Origin: Salegentibacter salinarum
Lineage (GTDB): Bacteria; Bacteroidota; Bacteroidia; Flavobacteriales; Flavobacteriaceae
Direction: 5' to 3'
DNA: 64,000 nucleotides
NCBI RefSeq assembly: GCF_900168115.1
Contig: NZ_FUZC01000001.1
Coordinates: forward strand, 558,001-622,000
Below, in pieces: positions 26,001 through 34,402 of this stretch. The notes beneath the pieces were generated by a model. That model did not search any database. It had not been told where the DNA came from and worked only from the letters and a program-made list of their open reading frames with translations. Each line of letters starts with the position of its first letter. Position 1 is the stretch's first letter. A program made the translations under genes and the position numbers.

Positions 26001-26429
26001 GAAGATATTAAAATGATAGAGCGCGAAGGCGGTATTGCTATAAACCTTAACGGAGAAATGATTAAATTAGCTGCTGAAGAAGTAGAAATTACTTCTCAGG
26101 ATATTGAAGGCTGGTTAGTGGCAAGTAGTGGGAATATTACCGTAGCTTTAGACGTTAGTATCTCTGAAGAATTGAAAAAAGAAGGAATTGCCAGGGAATT
26201 GGTAAACAGGATACAGAATATGAGAAAAGATTCTGGCTTTGAAGTTACCGATACTATTGATGTAACCCTACAAAAGGACGGTATTGTCGAGGATGCCGTT
26301 AACCAAAATATAACCTATATTAAGAATGAAACATTAACTGCAAGTCTCGAATTTGTAGAGGTGGTAACCGAAGGAGCCGAGGTGGCTTTTGACGATATTA
26401 CTACCAAAATGTTTATTAAAAAACATTAG
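23031..26429 (+). CDS. ileS: Isoleucyl-tRNA synthetase
   Basis: A 1132-residue class I synthetase that charges tRNA-Ile. The HIGH-type motif is GIHHVMARAIKD (near residue 60), KMSKR is in NGQKMSKRLGNAVDPF, and an editing CP1 domain lies between (WTTTPWTLPSNTAL, GTGIVHTSPTFGADD). The long length and the C-terminal part without a zinc site place it in the eukaryote-like type of IleS found across Bacteroidota, the type tied to mupirocin tolerance in other bacteria. The DksA-like gene follows after 5 nt and lspA a little later. Confidence 0.97.
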   Translation: MSNKFPEYKGLDLPKVAEEILSYWKENDIFEKSVSTREGKEPFVFFEGPPSANGLPGIHHVMARAIKDIFCRYKTQKGFQVKRKAGWDTHGLPVELGVEKELGITKEDIGTKISVEKYNDACKNAVMRYTDVWNDLTEKIGYWVDMEDPFITYKSKYMETVWWLLSEIYKKGLIYKGYTIQPYSPKAGTGLSSHELNQPGTYQDVTDTTVTAMFKIADASAAVINNLEGAYLIAWTTTPWTLPSNTALTVGPKIEYVSVKTYNQYTFEPITILVAKALAKKQFDKKFTEVQTEEDLKAYTEGDKKIPFLIGETFLGKDLVGIKYEQLLPYVLPAENPENAFRVISGDFVTTEDGTGIVHTSPTFGADDAMVAKQATPQVPPLLVKDENGNLVPLVDLQGKFRPEMGEFAGKYVKNEYYDDGQAPEKSVDVELAIKLKEENRAFKVEKYVHSYPNCWRTDKPILYYPLDSWFIKVTEFKDRMHELNQGINWKPKSTGEGRFGNWLANANDWNLSRSRYWGIPLPIWRTDDGKEEKLIGSIAELKEEMAKAVKAGVMDKDIFEGFEPGNMSEENYNLVDLHKNVVDEITLVTDSGKPMKREADLIDVWFDSGSMPYAQWHYPFENKEKVEGGDRQADFIAEGVDQTRGWFYTLHAIATMIFDDVAYKNVVSNGLVLDKNGQKMSKRLGNAVDPFETLAAYGPDATRWYMISNANPWDNLKFDIEGIAEVRRKFFGTLYNTYSFFTLYANIDNFTYEEKDVPLEERPEIDRWILSELHTLIRKVDKFYADYEPTKATRAISEFVQENLSNWFVRLSRRRFWKGDYQQDKISAYQTLYTCLVEVAKLGAPVAPFFMDRLYKDLNHSTHKENFDSVHLAEFSKYDDKFVDKSLERKMEKAQTISSLVLSLRKKEMIKVRQPLQRVMIPVLDEQQREEIQAVEDLIKSEVNVKELQLIDDASGLLVKQIKPNFKVLGPRFGKDMKLVVNEINKLAPEDIKMIEREGGIAINLNGEMIKLAAEEVEITSQDIEGWLVASSGNITVALDVSISEELKKEGIARELVNRIQNMRKDSGFEVTDTIDVTLQKDGIVEDAVNQNITYIKNETLTASLEFVEVVTEGAEVAFDDITTKMFIKKH

Positions 26430-26434
26430 AAATT

Positions 26435-26818
26435 ATGGCAACTGAAGTAAAAGAACGGTACAGCGATGCCGAATTAGCTGAGTTTAAGGCCCTGATTAAA
26501 GGCAAAATCGCGAAGGCACAGGAGCAATTGGAAATTTACGAAAATGCTTATAAAAATGATGGAAATAACGGTACCGATGATACTGCTCCTACATTTAAAG
26601 CTTTTGAAGAAGGAAGCGAAACTATGAGTAAGGAAGCGAATTCTCAATTAGCCATTAGGCAGGAAAAGTTTATCCGTGACCTTAAAAATGCTTTAACCAG
26701 GATTGAAAACAAAACTTATGGAATATGCCGTGTAACCGGAAAGTTAATCGCCAAAGAGCGTTTAAAACTGGTGCCACACGCTACCTTGAGTATTGAGGCT
26801 AAAAATATGCAGAAATAA
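26435..26818 (+). CDS. TraR/DksA family zinc-finger-like protein
   Basis: A 127-residue DksA-type protein: a long charged coiled coil (residues ~10-90), then the C-terminal family segment TYGICRVTGKLIAKERLKLVPHATLSI. DksA binds in the RNA polymerase secondary channel and tunes promoters with ppGpp. Only one Cys is left in the zinc-finger region instead of four, which seems normal for the flavobacterial version and suggests the fold does not need zinc. It lies between ileS (5 nt) and lspA, with a terminator just after it. Confidence 0.85.
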   Translation: MATEVKERYSDAELAEFKALIKGKIAKAQEQLEIYENAYKNDGNNGTDDTAPTFKAFEEGSETMSKEANSQLAIRQEKFIRDLKNALTRIENKTYGICRVTGKLIAKERLKLVPHATLSIEAKNMQK

Positions 26819-26848
26819 ATATTCTTCTGTTAATTATATTATTTATAG

Positions 26849-26880
26849 CGTCCCTCTGCTTATGCTTTGGGACGTTTTTA
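26849..26880 (+). terminator. Rho-independent terminator after the DksA-like gene
   Basis: CGTCCC (26849-26854) pairs with GGGACG (26869-26874), with a 14-nt loop and a T run after it. It lies between the DksA-like gene and lspA, so lspA probably has its own start or depends on read-through. Confidence 0.7.
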
Positions 26881-26988
26881 TTTTAGAGATTAAACAATTA
26901 TAAAAATGCTTCCCAGAAGCTGATTTTTAGCCGGGTAAAAACTAAATAATATTAGTATTTTAGCGGCGTTTTAAATTCCACAGAGTTC

Positions 26989-27612
26989 ATGTCCTTAAAA
27001 AAAGCGGGTATTATTATCGTTTTGGTTCTTTTAATAGACCAAATTTCAAAATTTTATATCAAAACAAATTTTTCGCTTGGCGAAGAGGTGCCGGTTTTTG
27101 ATTGGTTTAGAATTCTATTTGTAGAGAATGAAGGAATGGCTTGGGGAACCAAAATCCCGGGAGAATACGGGAAGCTTTTCCTTACTTTATTTAGACTGGT
27201 GGCTATAGTTGGTATTGGTTACTGGCTGTGGGACTCGGTTAGAAAAAATGGTTCGCGGATTTTAATTACTGCAATTGCTCTAATTTTCGCCGGAGCTTTC
27301 GGGAATATTATAGACTCTGTTTTCTACGGAATTGTCTTTAACGACAGTTATGGTCAAGTAGCTGAATTTATGCCGGCAGAAGGCGGCTACGGTACCTTAT
27401 TTCACGGTAAGGTGGTAGATATGCTTTACTTCCCTTTATGGCAGGGCAATTTACCCGAATGGATTCCTTTCTGGGGCGGAAATTACTTTACATTCTTTGA
27501 ACCAGTATTCAATATAGCGGATACCGCAATTAGTGCGGGCGTAATTTTACTTCTGCTTTTTAATAAGCGCGCTTTCCCGAAAGAAGAGGAAGACGTTAAA
27601 GAAAGTAAATAA
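26989..27612 (+). CDS. lspA: Lipoprotein signal peptidase (signal peptidase II)
   Basis: A 207-residue inner-membrane aspartic peptidase that cuts lipoprotein signal peptides after diacylglyceryl attachment. Family marks: LLIDQISKF with the first conserved Asp, FVENEGMAWG, GNIIDSVFYG, the catalytic Asp144 (GKVVDMLYF) and Asp178 (FNIADTAIS). It is ~45 residues longer than E. coli LspA: an extra ~25-residue, glycine-rich stretch follows GNIIDSVFYG, and the loop before FNIAD is also long (LPEWIPFWGGN). The gene ends exactly where the convergent response regulator begins (27612/27613). Confidence 0.92.
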   Translation: MSLKKAGIIIVLVLLIDQISKFYIKTNFSLGEEVPVFDWFRILFVENEGMAWGTKIPGEYGKLFLTLFRLVAIVGIGYWLWDSVRKNGSRILITAIALIFAGAFGNIIDSVFYGIVFNDSYGQVAEFMPAEGGYGTLFHGKVVDMLYFPLWQGNLPEWIPFWGGNYFTFFEPVFNIADTAISAGVILLLLFNKRAFPKEEEDVKESK

Positions 27613-28035
27613 CTAAGCCGCTGCGTTCCCGTTTCGCTCAAAAATCTTTTCGAATTTTTTCAATTCTATTGGCTTAATCAGGTAATCTGTAACCAAATTA
27701 ATAGATTTGGCACGTTCCAGATCTCTTGGATCTATAGAGGAACTTACCACGTAAAGCGTAATCTTCTTTTCAAAGTTATTCTTTATCTTAATAAACTCAT
27801 TTAAAAACTCCCAACCGTCCATAACTGGCATATTGATATCTAAGAAGATAATATCGGGAAGTCTTTCTTCGGTAGCGTTTTCAAGGATCAATTTAAAATG
27901 ATCTAAAGCTTCCATACCGTTTTTAAAAATGAGAAGATTATTAGAAAGTTTTTTAATTTCAATAATCTTTTTAACCAGGTTAACGTATATTTTGTCATCG
28001 TCAATAATACACGCCAATTCTACTTTTTGCCCCAT
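27613..28035 (-). CDS. Single-domain response regulator
   Basis: A 140-residue receiver (REC) domain and nothing more. The acidic pair Asp12-Asp13 (CIIDDDKIY), phospho-acceptor Asp66 (FLDINMP), Ser98/Ser99 (VVSSS) and Lys121 (YLIKPIE) form the full phosphorylation site. With no DNA-binding or enzyme domain, it must work by binding a partner or as a phosphate shuttle. It starts 18 nt after the stop of the PAS histidine kinase on the same strand, its likely phosphodonor. The end abuts lspA. Confidence 0.9.
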   Translation of the reverse strand: MGQKVELACIIDDDKIYVNLVKKIIEIKKLSNNLLIFKNGMEALDHFKLILENATEERLPDIIFLDINMPVMDGWEFLNEFIKIKNNFEKKITLYVVSSSIDPRDLERAKSINLVTDYLIKPIELKKFEKIFERNGNAAA

Positions 28036-28053
28036 GAGAATTAGTTTAATTTT

Positions 28054-29502
28054 TTAAAATTTAATCTTAAATGTAGTACCTACATCTACAGTGCTGGTTA
28101 CCGAAATTGAACCTCCAAGTGTTTCCACCTGGTTTTTAGTTATAAAAAGTCCAATTCCACGGGAATCCAGGTTCTCATGAAAGGTTTTATACATCCCAAA
28201 CATCTTGTCACCATATTGATCCAGGTCAATGCCCAAACCATTGTCACTCACCTCCAAAAAAGGAGTTTCATTCTTCAAATAGGTTTGAATATAAATTACC
28301 GGTCTTCTACCGGGATGTTTATATTTAATGGCATTTGTAATTAAATTTAGTAAAATACTTTCAAGATACTCAGAGATATAGCTAATTTCTTTTAGGGCGT
28401 GAAATTCAGCTACGATTTTTGCATTTTCCCGATTAATTAAAGATGAAGTTGAAGCCATTACCCCACTTAGGGCTCTTTCGAATGAAACAATTCGGCGCTC
28501 TTTTTCTAAAACTGTTTGTTTATTTACAATTTCGTTGAGCTCATTTATAGCTAAATCCAGATTTTCAGAAATATCTGCTACATTCGGGATTAATTCAATT
28601 TTATCTTTATCGGTTTTGGCGTCTTTTAGTAATTCTACAATAAGACAAAGATTGCTACTGTGGGAGCGCAAATGGTGAGAAACAATATGTGCGAAATTGA
28701 ATAAGCGGGAATTTTGAGAGGCAACAAGGTCCAGGGAATTCTGTAAATTCAGTTCATTTATTTTTTGGTCGTTTATATCCTGGAAAACTCCCCGAATTCC
28801 TATAATATCCTGTTCTTCGTTATAAACTGGTTTTCCGGTGGCACGCACCCAGAAATCTTTGTCATAAAGATTCCGCATTTTTAATTCAACTTTAAACGGG
28901 ATCCCATATTTCTCACATTTATCAAAAGCCGAAGTTACTTCAGGGTGTTCCTCGGGCGCATAAAATCGTAAATGTTCTTCGTAGGGCGGTTGATAGTCCA
29001 GGGGGCATCCAATTATCTTTTTCGTAACATTATCCCAATAGATATTCTTGTTTTGGGTGTCTATGTACCAACCACCGGTATTGGTCATTTGCGCGGTTTC
29101 GCGATAATAAAAGAAGTTTTCTTCAATGGTGTATTGGTCGCGCTTATTCTGATGAATATTTACGAAAAGAAGAACTGCGGTTTCTTTCTTATTCTCTTTA
29201 TTTTTTAAATTTCGGCATTCAAACCAGCGGTATTTACCGTTATTAAGTTTCAGTTTAAGCTCTATGCTGAAAGCTTCATTTTCTTCAGTAAGTTTATCAA
29301 AATAAAGCCTGAAATCATAGCGATAGTCCTGGTGCAGAATTTCCTTTAAAAAATATTCAAAATGGGATTCAGAAAAAATGGGTTTACCAACAAGCGTGTC
29401 AAAATGCTCTGACCAGCTCACCTCTTTATTCAGAAGATTGATCTTCCAGTAGGCGATATCAAAATCTTCAAGAATGCTGTTTAATTGAAGGTCGTTTAGC
29501 AT
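28054..29502 (-). CDS. PAS domain sensor histidine kinase
   Basis: A 482-residue protein with no signal peptide or membrane span, so probably cytoplasmic. Two PAS domains come first (about 5-118 and 125-248, the second ending IIGIRGVFQDINDQK). Next is the dimerisation helix with His276 in FAHIVSHHLRSHSSN, and the ATPase domain (N box LLNLITNAIKYKH, G1 SDNGLGIDL, G2 DSRGIGLFITK). The sequence around the His (VSHHLRS) fits the flavobacterial group of HisKA-like kinases. The signal is unknown. The response regulator follows 18 nt downstream; the folate gene lies 49 nt upstream. Confidence 0.88.
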   Translation of the reverse strand: MLNDLQLNSILEDFDIAYWKINLLNKEVSWSEHFDTLVGKPIFSESHFEYFLKEILHQDYRYDFRLYFDKLTEENEAFSIELKLKLNNGKYRWFECRNLKNKENKKETAVLLFVNIHQNKRDQYTIEENFFYYRETAQMTNTGGWYIDTQNKNIYWDNVTKKIIGCPLDYQPPYEEHLRFYAPEEHPEVTSAFDKCEKYGIPFKVELKMRNLYDKDFWVRATGKPVYNEEQDIIGIRGVFQDINDQKINELNLQNSLDLVASQNSRLFNFAHIVSHHLRSHSSNLCLIVELLKDAKTDKDKIELIPNVADISENLDLAINELNEIVNKQTVLEKERRIVSFERALSGVMASTSSLINRENAKIVAEFHALKEISYISEYLESILLNLITNAIKYKHPGRRPVIYIQTYLKNETPFLEVSDNGLGIDLDQYGDKMFGMYKTFHENLDSRGIGLFITKNQVETLGGSISVTSTVDVGTTFKIKF

Positions 29503-29551
29503 TAAAGGGGGCGAAAGTTTTGTTAAAAATAACAGAATACTTCTTAATTCC

Positions 29552-30121
29552 CTAATTTTTAAAGCTATATATTTTATTTGGTGTAACGCAGAAATCTAAA
29601 GGAATATCGCTGCTAAAGATTTCTTTAAAAGGAGTTTCTGCTTCAAAAAAAGAGAGTCCAATTTTTATCACTTCTGGCTTGCATTCGCTTAAAAAATTAT
29701 CGTAAAAGCCTTTGCCGTAACCTATGCGATGGCCGTGCTCATCAAATGCAAGAAGCGGAACAAATACCACATCTATTTGCTTAGGCGGGATAGGAATTCC
29801 TCCTTCAGGCTCTGGAATATTCCAGTTATTCTTTTTAATAATGCTGGTATCGGTAAGTAAAAAATGCTCTAATTTATGATCTTTGACATTGGTTTTAGAA
29901 AGCACCACATTTTTATCTTTCCCTTGCAGAATATGCAAAATATTTTCGGTATCAATTTCCTTTTGTTCCGCAATGCTTAAGAAAAGATGGTAGAATTCTT
30001 TTTCCCAGACCGGTAAATTCAGTAATTGATTAGCAATTTCCAGGCTGAGCTCTTCAATTTTTTCTTCGGAAAGTTCTAAACGTAAAGCTTTGTACTTTTT
30101 TCTTAATTTGGCTTTATTCAT
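29552..30121 (-). CDS. 5-formyltetrahydrofolate cyclo-ligase
   Basis: A 189-residue enzyme that turns 5-formyl-THF into 5,10-methenyl-THF using ATP. The N-terminal KAKLRKKYKALRLELS and the C-terminal RIGYGKGFYDNFL are the family marks. The ATG at 30121 (MNKAKLRKK) is preferred to an upstream start because it gives the usual N-terminus; it overlaps the stop of the AstE-like gene by 8 nt. It follows the rim cluster on the minus strand and may be cotranscribed with it and with the kinase gene. Confidence 0.92.
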   Translation of the reverse strand: MNKAKLRKKYKALRLELSEEKIEELSLEIANQLLNLPVWEKEFYHLFLSIAEQKEIDTENILHILQGKDKNVVLSKTNVKDHKLEHFLLTDTSIIKKNNWNIPEPEGGIPIPPKQIDVVFVPLLAFDEHGHRIGYGKGFYDNFLSECKPEVIKIGLSFFEAETPFKEIFSSDIPLDFCVTPNKIYSFKN

Positions 30122-31094
30122 CTTTTGGTGGTGCTGAAATATGAAAAACTGCATCTCCCTGGTACACGATGGGAGATTCGTTTATATTAATTACATAACC
30201 GGTATTCACTGCCTTAATTTTATGTCTGAATTTTCCATAAGGATCGGTAATGGTACCAATGTATTCTCCTTTTTCAACGTGTTTTCCGCAGGGAATTTTG
30301 ATATGCAGGAGTCCGCTGTATTTTGCACGCATCCAGTTGGTATTTTCAATCACTACCGTTTCGGTAATCGCATCAGGATATTCAAACTTTGGATTTAGCA
30401 TTTCCAAAAAGCTTAATATTCGCATCGCGCCTTCTACACCGTGTTTGGCAATATCTTTATTACTGTCTTGAGATTTTCCACCTTCAAAAAGCAACACCGG
30501 AATTCCTTTTTTAGCACAGGTTTCACGATAAGATTTTGTAATTGTCTTAGAGTAAATTGTAAAGGGAGCGCTAAATATTCGCGCATATTTTAAGCTTTGC
30601 TCATCGCCGCGTTTAACCCTGATTTGTGGAGCATTAAACCTGCTCGCCCCACCGGTATGAAAGTCTAAACAGAAATTTGCGAGCGGCAGTATTTTCTTTA
30701 CAAACTGAAAGGCAAACCTACTGGCCAGGGAGCCGTGTTTGGTTCCGGGGAACATTCGGTTTAAGTCACGACCATCAGGAAATTCCCGGTGTAAATTTAA
30801 AAAACCAAAAATATTCACTACGGGAATACAAATAATAGTTCCTTTTTGAGGCCTGTTGATTCCTTTAGAGATAATTTGTCTAACAATCTCAACACCGTTT
30901 ATTTCATCACCGTGAATTCCTGCGGTTATTAATACGACTGGGCCGGGTTTTTTTGAACGCTCAATAATTACCGGCACCTCTACCGAAGTAGTGGTGTAGA
31001 GTTTAGCCATATTAAAGTTAATAGTGGCGCTTTTTCCCGGCTTTACTTTTTCGCCGAGTATTTCCAGAACATTGTCACTGGTTATTTTTGACAT
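30114..31094 (-). CDS. Succinylglutamate desuccinylase/aspartoacylase family protein
   Basis: A 326-residue zinc carboxypeptidase-fold protein of the AstE/AspA group. Zinc ligands are His61 and Glu64 in TAGIHGDEINGVEI and His146 in LDFHTGG. The catalytic Glu is probably in VLLFEGGKS. A C-terminal beta domain (PCGKHVEKGEYIGTITDPYG) is typical of this subgroup. It sits 3 nt after rimK and overlaps the folate gene. Its usual neighbours RimK and a retropepsin-like protease suggest it acts on an amino-acid or glutamyl conjugate rather than in arginine breakdown. Confidence 0.88.
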   Translation of the reverse strand: MSKITSDNVLEILGEKVKPGKSATINFNMAKLYTTTSVEVPVIIERSKKPGPVVLITAGIHGDEINGVEIVRQIISKGINRPQKGTIICIPVVNIFGFLNLHREFPDGRDLNRMFPGTKHGSLASRFAFQFVKKILPLANFCLDFHTGGASRFNAPQIRVKRGDEQSLKYARIFSAPFTIYSKTITKSYRETCAKKGIPVLLFEGGKSQDSNKDIAKHGVEGAMRILSFLEMLNPKFEYPDAITETVVIENTNWMRAKYSGLLHIKIPCGKHVEKGEYIGTITDPYGKFRHKIKAVNTGYVININESPIVYQGDAVFHISAPPKDE

Positions 31095-31097
31095 AGG

Positions 31098-31970
31098 CTA
31101 AACGTTCCTTTCAATATATCTTATTATAGATTTGGCAATATCTTTCCCGGTAGCTTTTTCAATTCCTTCTAACCCCGGAGAAGAATTTACTTCCAGGATT
31201 AGCGGTCCACGTGCACTTTGTAGCATATCTACGCCGGCAACGCCAAGCCCCATTGCTTTGGTAGCTTTAACGGCGGCAATTTCTTCTTCATCTGTTAGTT
31301 CTACAACCTGCGCACTACCGCCCCGGTGAAGGTTAGATCTAAACTCTCCTTCTTTACCCTGTCTCTTCATTGCGCCCACAACGTGGCCATCTACCACAAA
31401 AGCCCGGATGTCTCCACCTTTGGCTTCCTCAATAAACTCTTGCACAATTACACGAGCCTGTAAACCGTTAAATGCTTCAATTACCGATTCTGCAGCGTTA
31501 TTGGTTTCAGCAAGTACCACGCCAACACCCTGGGTTCCTTCCAGTAATTTTATAACCAGGGGTGTTCCGCCAACTTGTTTGATTACTCCAGAAACATCCC
31601 TGGAATAATTAGTAAAAACGGTTTTTGGTAAACCAATTTTTGCACGAGAAAGTACCTGTAAGCTTCTTAATTTATCACGGCTTCTCACTAAAGATTCAGA
31701 TTCCGTGGTGGTAAAAGCTCCCATCATCTCAAACTGGCGTACCACCGCGGTACCGTAAAAAGTAACCGAAGCTCCAATTCTTGGTATTACGGCATCTACA
31801 CCTTCTATATATCCACCTTTGTAGTAAATATTAGGTTTACGCTTCTCAATAACAATGTCACATTTTAGAGGATCTATTACTTCTACTTCGTGCTTGCGTT
31901 TTGTAGCGGCTTCTACAAGACGTTTTGTAGAATACAAATGGCTATTACGCGAAAGGATTTTTATTTTCAT
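31098..31970 (-). CDS. rimK: RimK-type ATP-grasp glutamate ligase
   Basis: A 290-residue ATP-grasp enzyme. RimK in E. coli adds glutamates to the C-terminus of ribosomal protein S6; other members make oligo-glutamate or modify other peptides. The ATP-grasp parts are visible: [55 protein letters not shown] and [15 protein letters not shown]. The start overlaps the stop of the retropepsin-like gene by 4 nt. Order protease-rimK-astE-like is a known conserved group, so a protein or peptide tagging and untagging role is plausible; the target is not shown here. Confidence 0.9.
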   Translation of the reverse strand: MKIKILSRNSHLYSTKRLVEAATKRKHEVEVIDPLKCDIVIEKRKPNIYYKGGYIEGVDAVIPRIGASVTFYGTAVVRQFEMMGAFTTTESESLVRSRDKLRSLQVLSRAKIGLPKTVFTNYSRDVSGVIKQVGGTPLVIKLLEGTQGVGVVLAETNNAAESVIEAFNGLQARVIVQEFIEEAKGGDIRAFVVDGHVVGAMKRQGKEGEFRSNLHRGGSAQVVELTDEEEIAAVKATKAMGLGVAGVDMLQSARGPLILEVNSSPGLEGIEKATGKDIAKSIIRYIERNV

Positions 31971-32392
31971 TTTTGTTTAAGATTGTAAGAAACGTCAGTT
32001 AATTCGGTGTCCACGATAAATTTTTTGGTAAGGAATTTTCGGCCAATTAGCACCGGAAACCTCATCTCCTGTCGGGAGGACAAAGAAAGCGAAATTTTAT
32101 AGACCTTATTAAAAATTTTAATAGTAGATGTTACCTGATATCTTTTTTGAATAATTCCGTTACTGCTGCGCACAAAAACGATATCATAATCTGTAAAAGT
32201 AAATTTTTTTCCGTTGTACAAAGGATGCTCTTCATCAAGAAAAGTACATTCTAAAATTCCATCTTTTTCAACAATATTTTCACAGTGAATAGATGAAGTA
32301 TAAGCACCGGTATCAATTTTAATAGCTATATCATTTAAATGCAGCGCAGGGAAATCTGCTTTGTCAAAACGCCCAATTACTGTTTTCTCCAT
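31967..32392 (-). CDS. Retropepsin-like aspartic protease (RimB type)
   Basis: A ~141-residue protein of the PF05618 family, annotated in databases as a putative ATP-dependent zinc protease but having a retropepsin-like active site: [15 protein letters not shown] with the DTGA motif near residue 31. It is small, as retropepsins are, and would work as a dimer. The ATG at 32392 (MEKTVIGRF) gives the usual N-terminus; an ATG at 32416 would add eight residues. It overlaps rimK by 4 nt, and this pairing with RimK is widespread. Confidence 0.82.
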   Translation of the reverse strand: MEKTVIGRFDKADFPALHLNDIAIKIDTGAYTSSIHCENIVEKDGILECTFLDEEHPLYNGKKFTFTDYDIVFVRSSNGIIQKRYQVTSTIKIFNKVYKISLSLSSRQEMRFPVLIGRKFLTKKFIVDTELTDVSYNLKQK

Positions 32393-32557
32393 ACCGCAAG
32401 GTAGTAAAATACCCATCTATTTTTTTTATAGAAATTATAAAATTTAATGAACGTCAAGCCCATAGCTAAGCTGGTTACCGGAATTTCAACCTTCGAATTA
32501 ATATAAATTTAACATTTACTGGCGCTACCAATTTTTACTGCTACGCATAATAAATTC

Positions 32558-32565
32558 TACCTTTG
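32558..32565 (+). promoter_or_regulatory. Bacteroidota -7 element (TACCTTTG) for uvrC
   Basis: TACCTTTG fits TAnnTTTG and ends 5 nt before the uvrC ATG at 32571, so transcription would begin at about the start codon. Together with dxs this suggests leaderless transcripts. The -33 element is not clear. Confidence 0.45.
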
Positions 32566-32570
32566 GGGAA

Positions 32571-34367
32571 ATGGAAACGCTAGCTTTAGAAGTACAATTA
32601 CAAACCCTCCCCAACAGTCCCGGAGTATACCAGTATTACGATAAAAATGGGAAGATTTTATATGTGGGGAAAGCCAAAAACCTTAAAAAAAGGGTGACTT
32701 CCTATTTTACCAAACGCCACGACAGTCATAGGATTGGCGTGATGGTAAAGAAGATTAAAGAAATAAAGCATATAGTAGTAGCTTCAGAAACTGATGCTTT
32801 ACTTTTAGAGAATAACCTTATAAAGAAGCATCAGCCGCGGTTTAACGTGATGCTTAAAGACGATAAAACCTACCCGTGGATTTGTATTAAAAATGAACGT
32901 TTCCCTCGGGTTTTTCCCACCCGAAAATTAATAAAAGACGGTAGCGAATATTATGGGCCTTTTACCAGTTTTAAAACGGTAAACACTCTTCTAGATTTAA
33001 TTAAAGGACTTTATAAGCTTAGAACCTGTAATTATGATCTTTCAGAAGAAAAAATAAGGAATGGGAAGTATAAAGTTTGCCTGGAATATCATTTAGGGAA
33101 CTGCAAAGGGCCTTGTGAAGGGAAACAGGCTGAGGCAGAGTACAATAACAATATTGAAGCGATTCGGCAAATTGTAAAAGGGAATTTTAAAGATTCGTTA
33201 CAGCAGTTTAGAGAGCAAATGAAAGCTCACGCTGAAAAAATGGAGTTTGAAGATGCGCAGCGTATAAAAAATAAGATTGATGTTCTCGAGAATTACCAAT
33301 CTAAATCTACGGTAGTAAATCCAAAAATCACCAATGTAGATGTGTTTTCCATAATATCAGACGAAGGTTATGGTTATGTAAATTTTCTTCAGCTTTCTCA
33401 CGGTGCAATTATTAGGTCGCATACTATAGAAATGAAGAAAAAGCTGGAAGAAACCGATGAGGAACTATTGGAACTGGCCATTACCGAAATACGGCAGCGC
33501 TTCAGTTCAAATTCCAAAGAAATATATGTGCCTTTTAAGGTTGATGCCGGCGAAGAAGTGAAAGTAACTATTCCAAAGTTGGGGGACAAAAAGAAGATTG
33601 TAGATCTATCGCTTAGAAATGCTAAATATTACCGTCAGGAACGATTTAAGCAAATGAAAATCGTAGATCCAGACCGGCACGTAAAGCGAATTATGGCTCA
33701 AATGAAGGAAGACCTTCGATTAAATGTAGAGCCTCGACATATTGAGTGTTTTGATAATTCTAATATCCAGGGAACAAATCCGGTTGCGGCTTGTGTGGTT
33801 TTTAGAAATGGGAAACCAAGCAAAAAAGATTATCGTAAATTTAATATTAAAACCGTGGAAGGGCCAGATGATTTTGCTTCTATGGAAGAGGTAGTTTTTA
33901 GGCGTTATAAACGGTTAATGAATGAAGGTGAAGAATTGCCGCAACTCATTATTGTAGATGGGGGTAAAGGTCAGCTTTCTTCGGGTGTGAAAGCTCTTGA
34001 AACTTTGGGTTTACGCGGAAAAATAGCTATTATAGGAATTGCAAAACGCCTGGAAGAGATTTTTTATCCGGGAGATACTATTCCGCTTTATTTAGATAAA
34101 AAGTCTGAAACTTTAAAAATTATCCAGCAGCTTAGAAATGAAGCGCATAGGTTCGGGATTACTTTTCATCGTAACAAAAGGAGTAAAACTGCGTTAAATA
34201 CAGAGTTGGAAGAAATTACCGGCATTGGAGAAAAAACCGTGGTAGAATTATTAAAACAATTTAGATCGGTAAAACGAATAAAAGAAGCCTCAGAAAAAGA
34301 ACTGGCCGAAGTTATTGGAGTTTCTAAAGCGGGAATAATTTACAATCATTATCAATCAAAAAAATAA
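32571..34367 (+). CDS. uvrC: UvrABC excinuclease subunit C
   Basis: A 598-residue nucleotide-excision-repair nuclease. N-terminal GIY-YIG domain (~15-95: SPGVYQYYDKNGKILYVGKAKNLKKRV), Cys-rich stretch, UVR helices near residue 210 (MEFEDAQRIKNKI), the RNase H-like nuclease core (HIECFDNSNIQGTNPVA, LIIVDGGKGQL) and two C-terminal helix-hairpin-helix motifs (EEITGIGEKTVVELL, ELAEVIGVSKAG). It makes both the 3' and 5' cuts around a lesion marked by UvrB. Length is normal. Patatin-like gene follows after 35 nt. Confidence 0.96.
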   Translation: METLALEVQLQTLPNSPGVYQYYDKNGKILYVGKAKNLKKRVTSYFTKRHDSHRIGVMVKKIKEIKHIVVASETDALLLENNLIKKHQPRFNVMLKDDKTYPWICIKNERFPRVFPTRKLIKDGSEYYGPFTSFKTVNTLLDLIKGLYKLRTCNYDLSEEKIRNGKYKVCLEYHLGNCKGPCEGKQAEAEYNNNIEAIRQIVKGNFKDSLQQFREQMKAHAEKMEFEDAQRIKNKIDVLENYQSKSTVVNPKITNVDVFSIISDEGYGYVNFLQLSHGAIIRSHTIEMKKKLEETDEELLELAITEIRQRFSSNSKEIYVPFKVDAGEEVKVTIPKLGDKKKIVDLSLRNAKYYRQERFKQMKIVDPDRHVKRIMAQMKEDLRLNVEPRHIECFDNSNIQGTNPVAACVVFRNGKPSKKDYRKFNIKTVEGPDDFASMEEVVFRRYKRLMNEGEELPQLIIVDGGKGQLSSGVKALETLGLRGKIAIIGIAKRLEEIFYPGDTIPLYLDKKSETLKIIQQLRNEAHRFGITFHRNKRSKTALNTELEEITGIGEKTVVELLKQFRSVKRIKEASEKELAEVIGVSKAGIIYNHYQSKK

Positions 34368-34402
34368 ACCGGCATTTTGCTGAATAAAAATTCAAATTAC
34401 AA

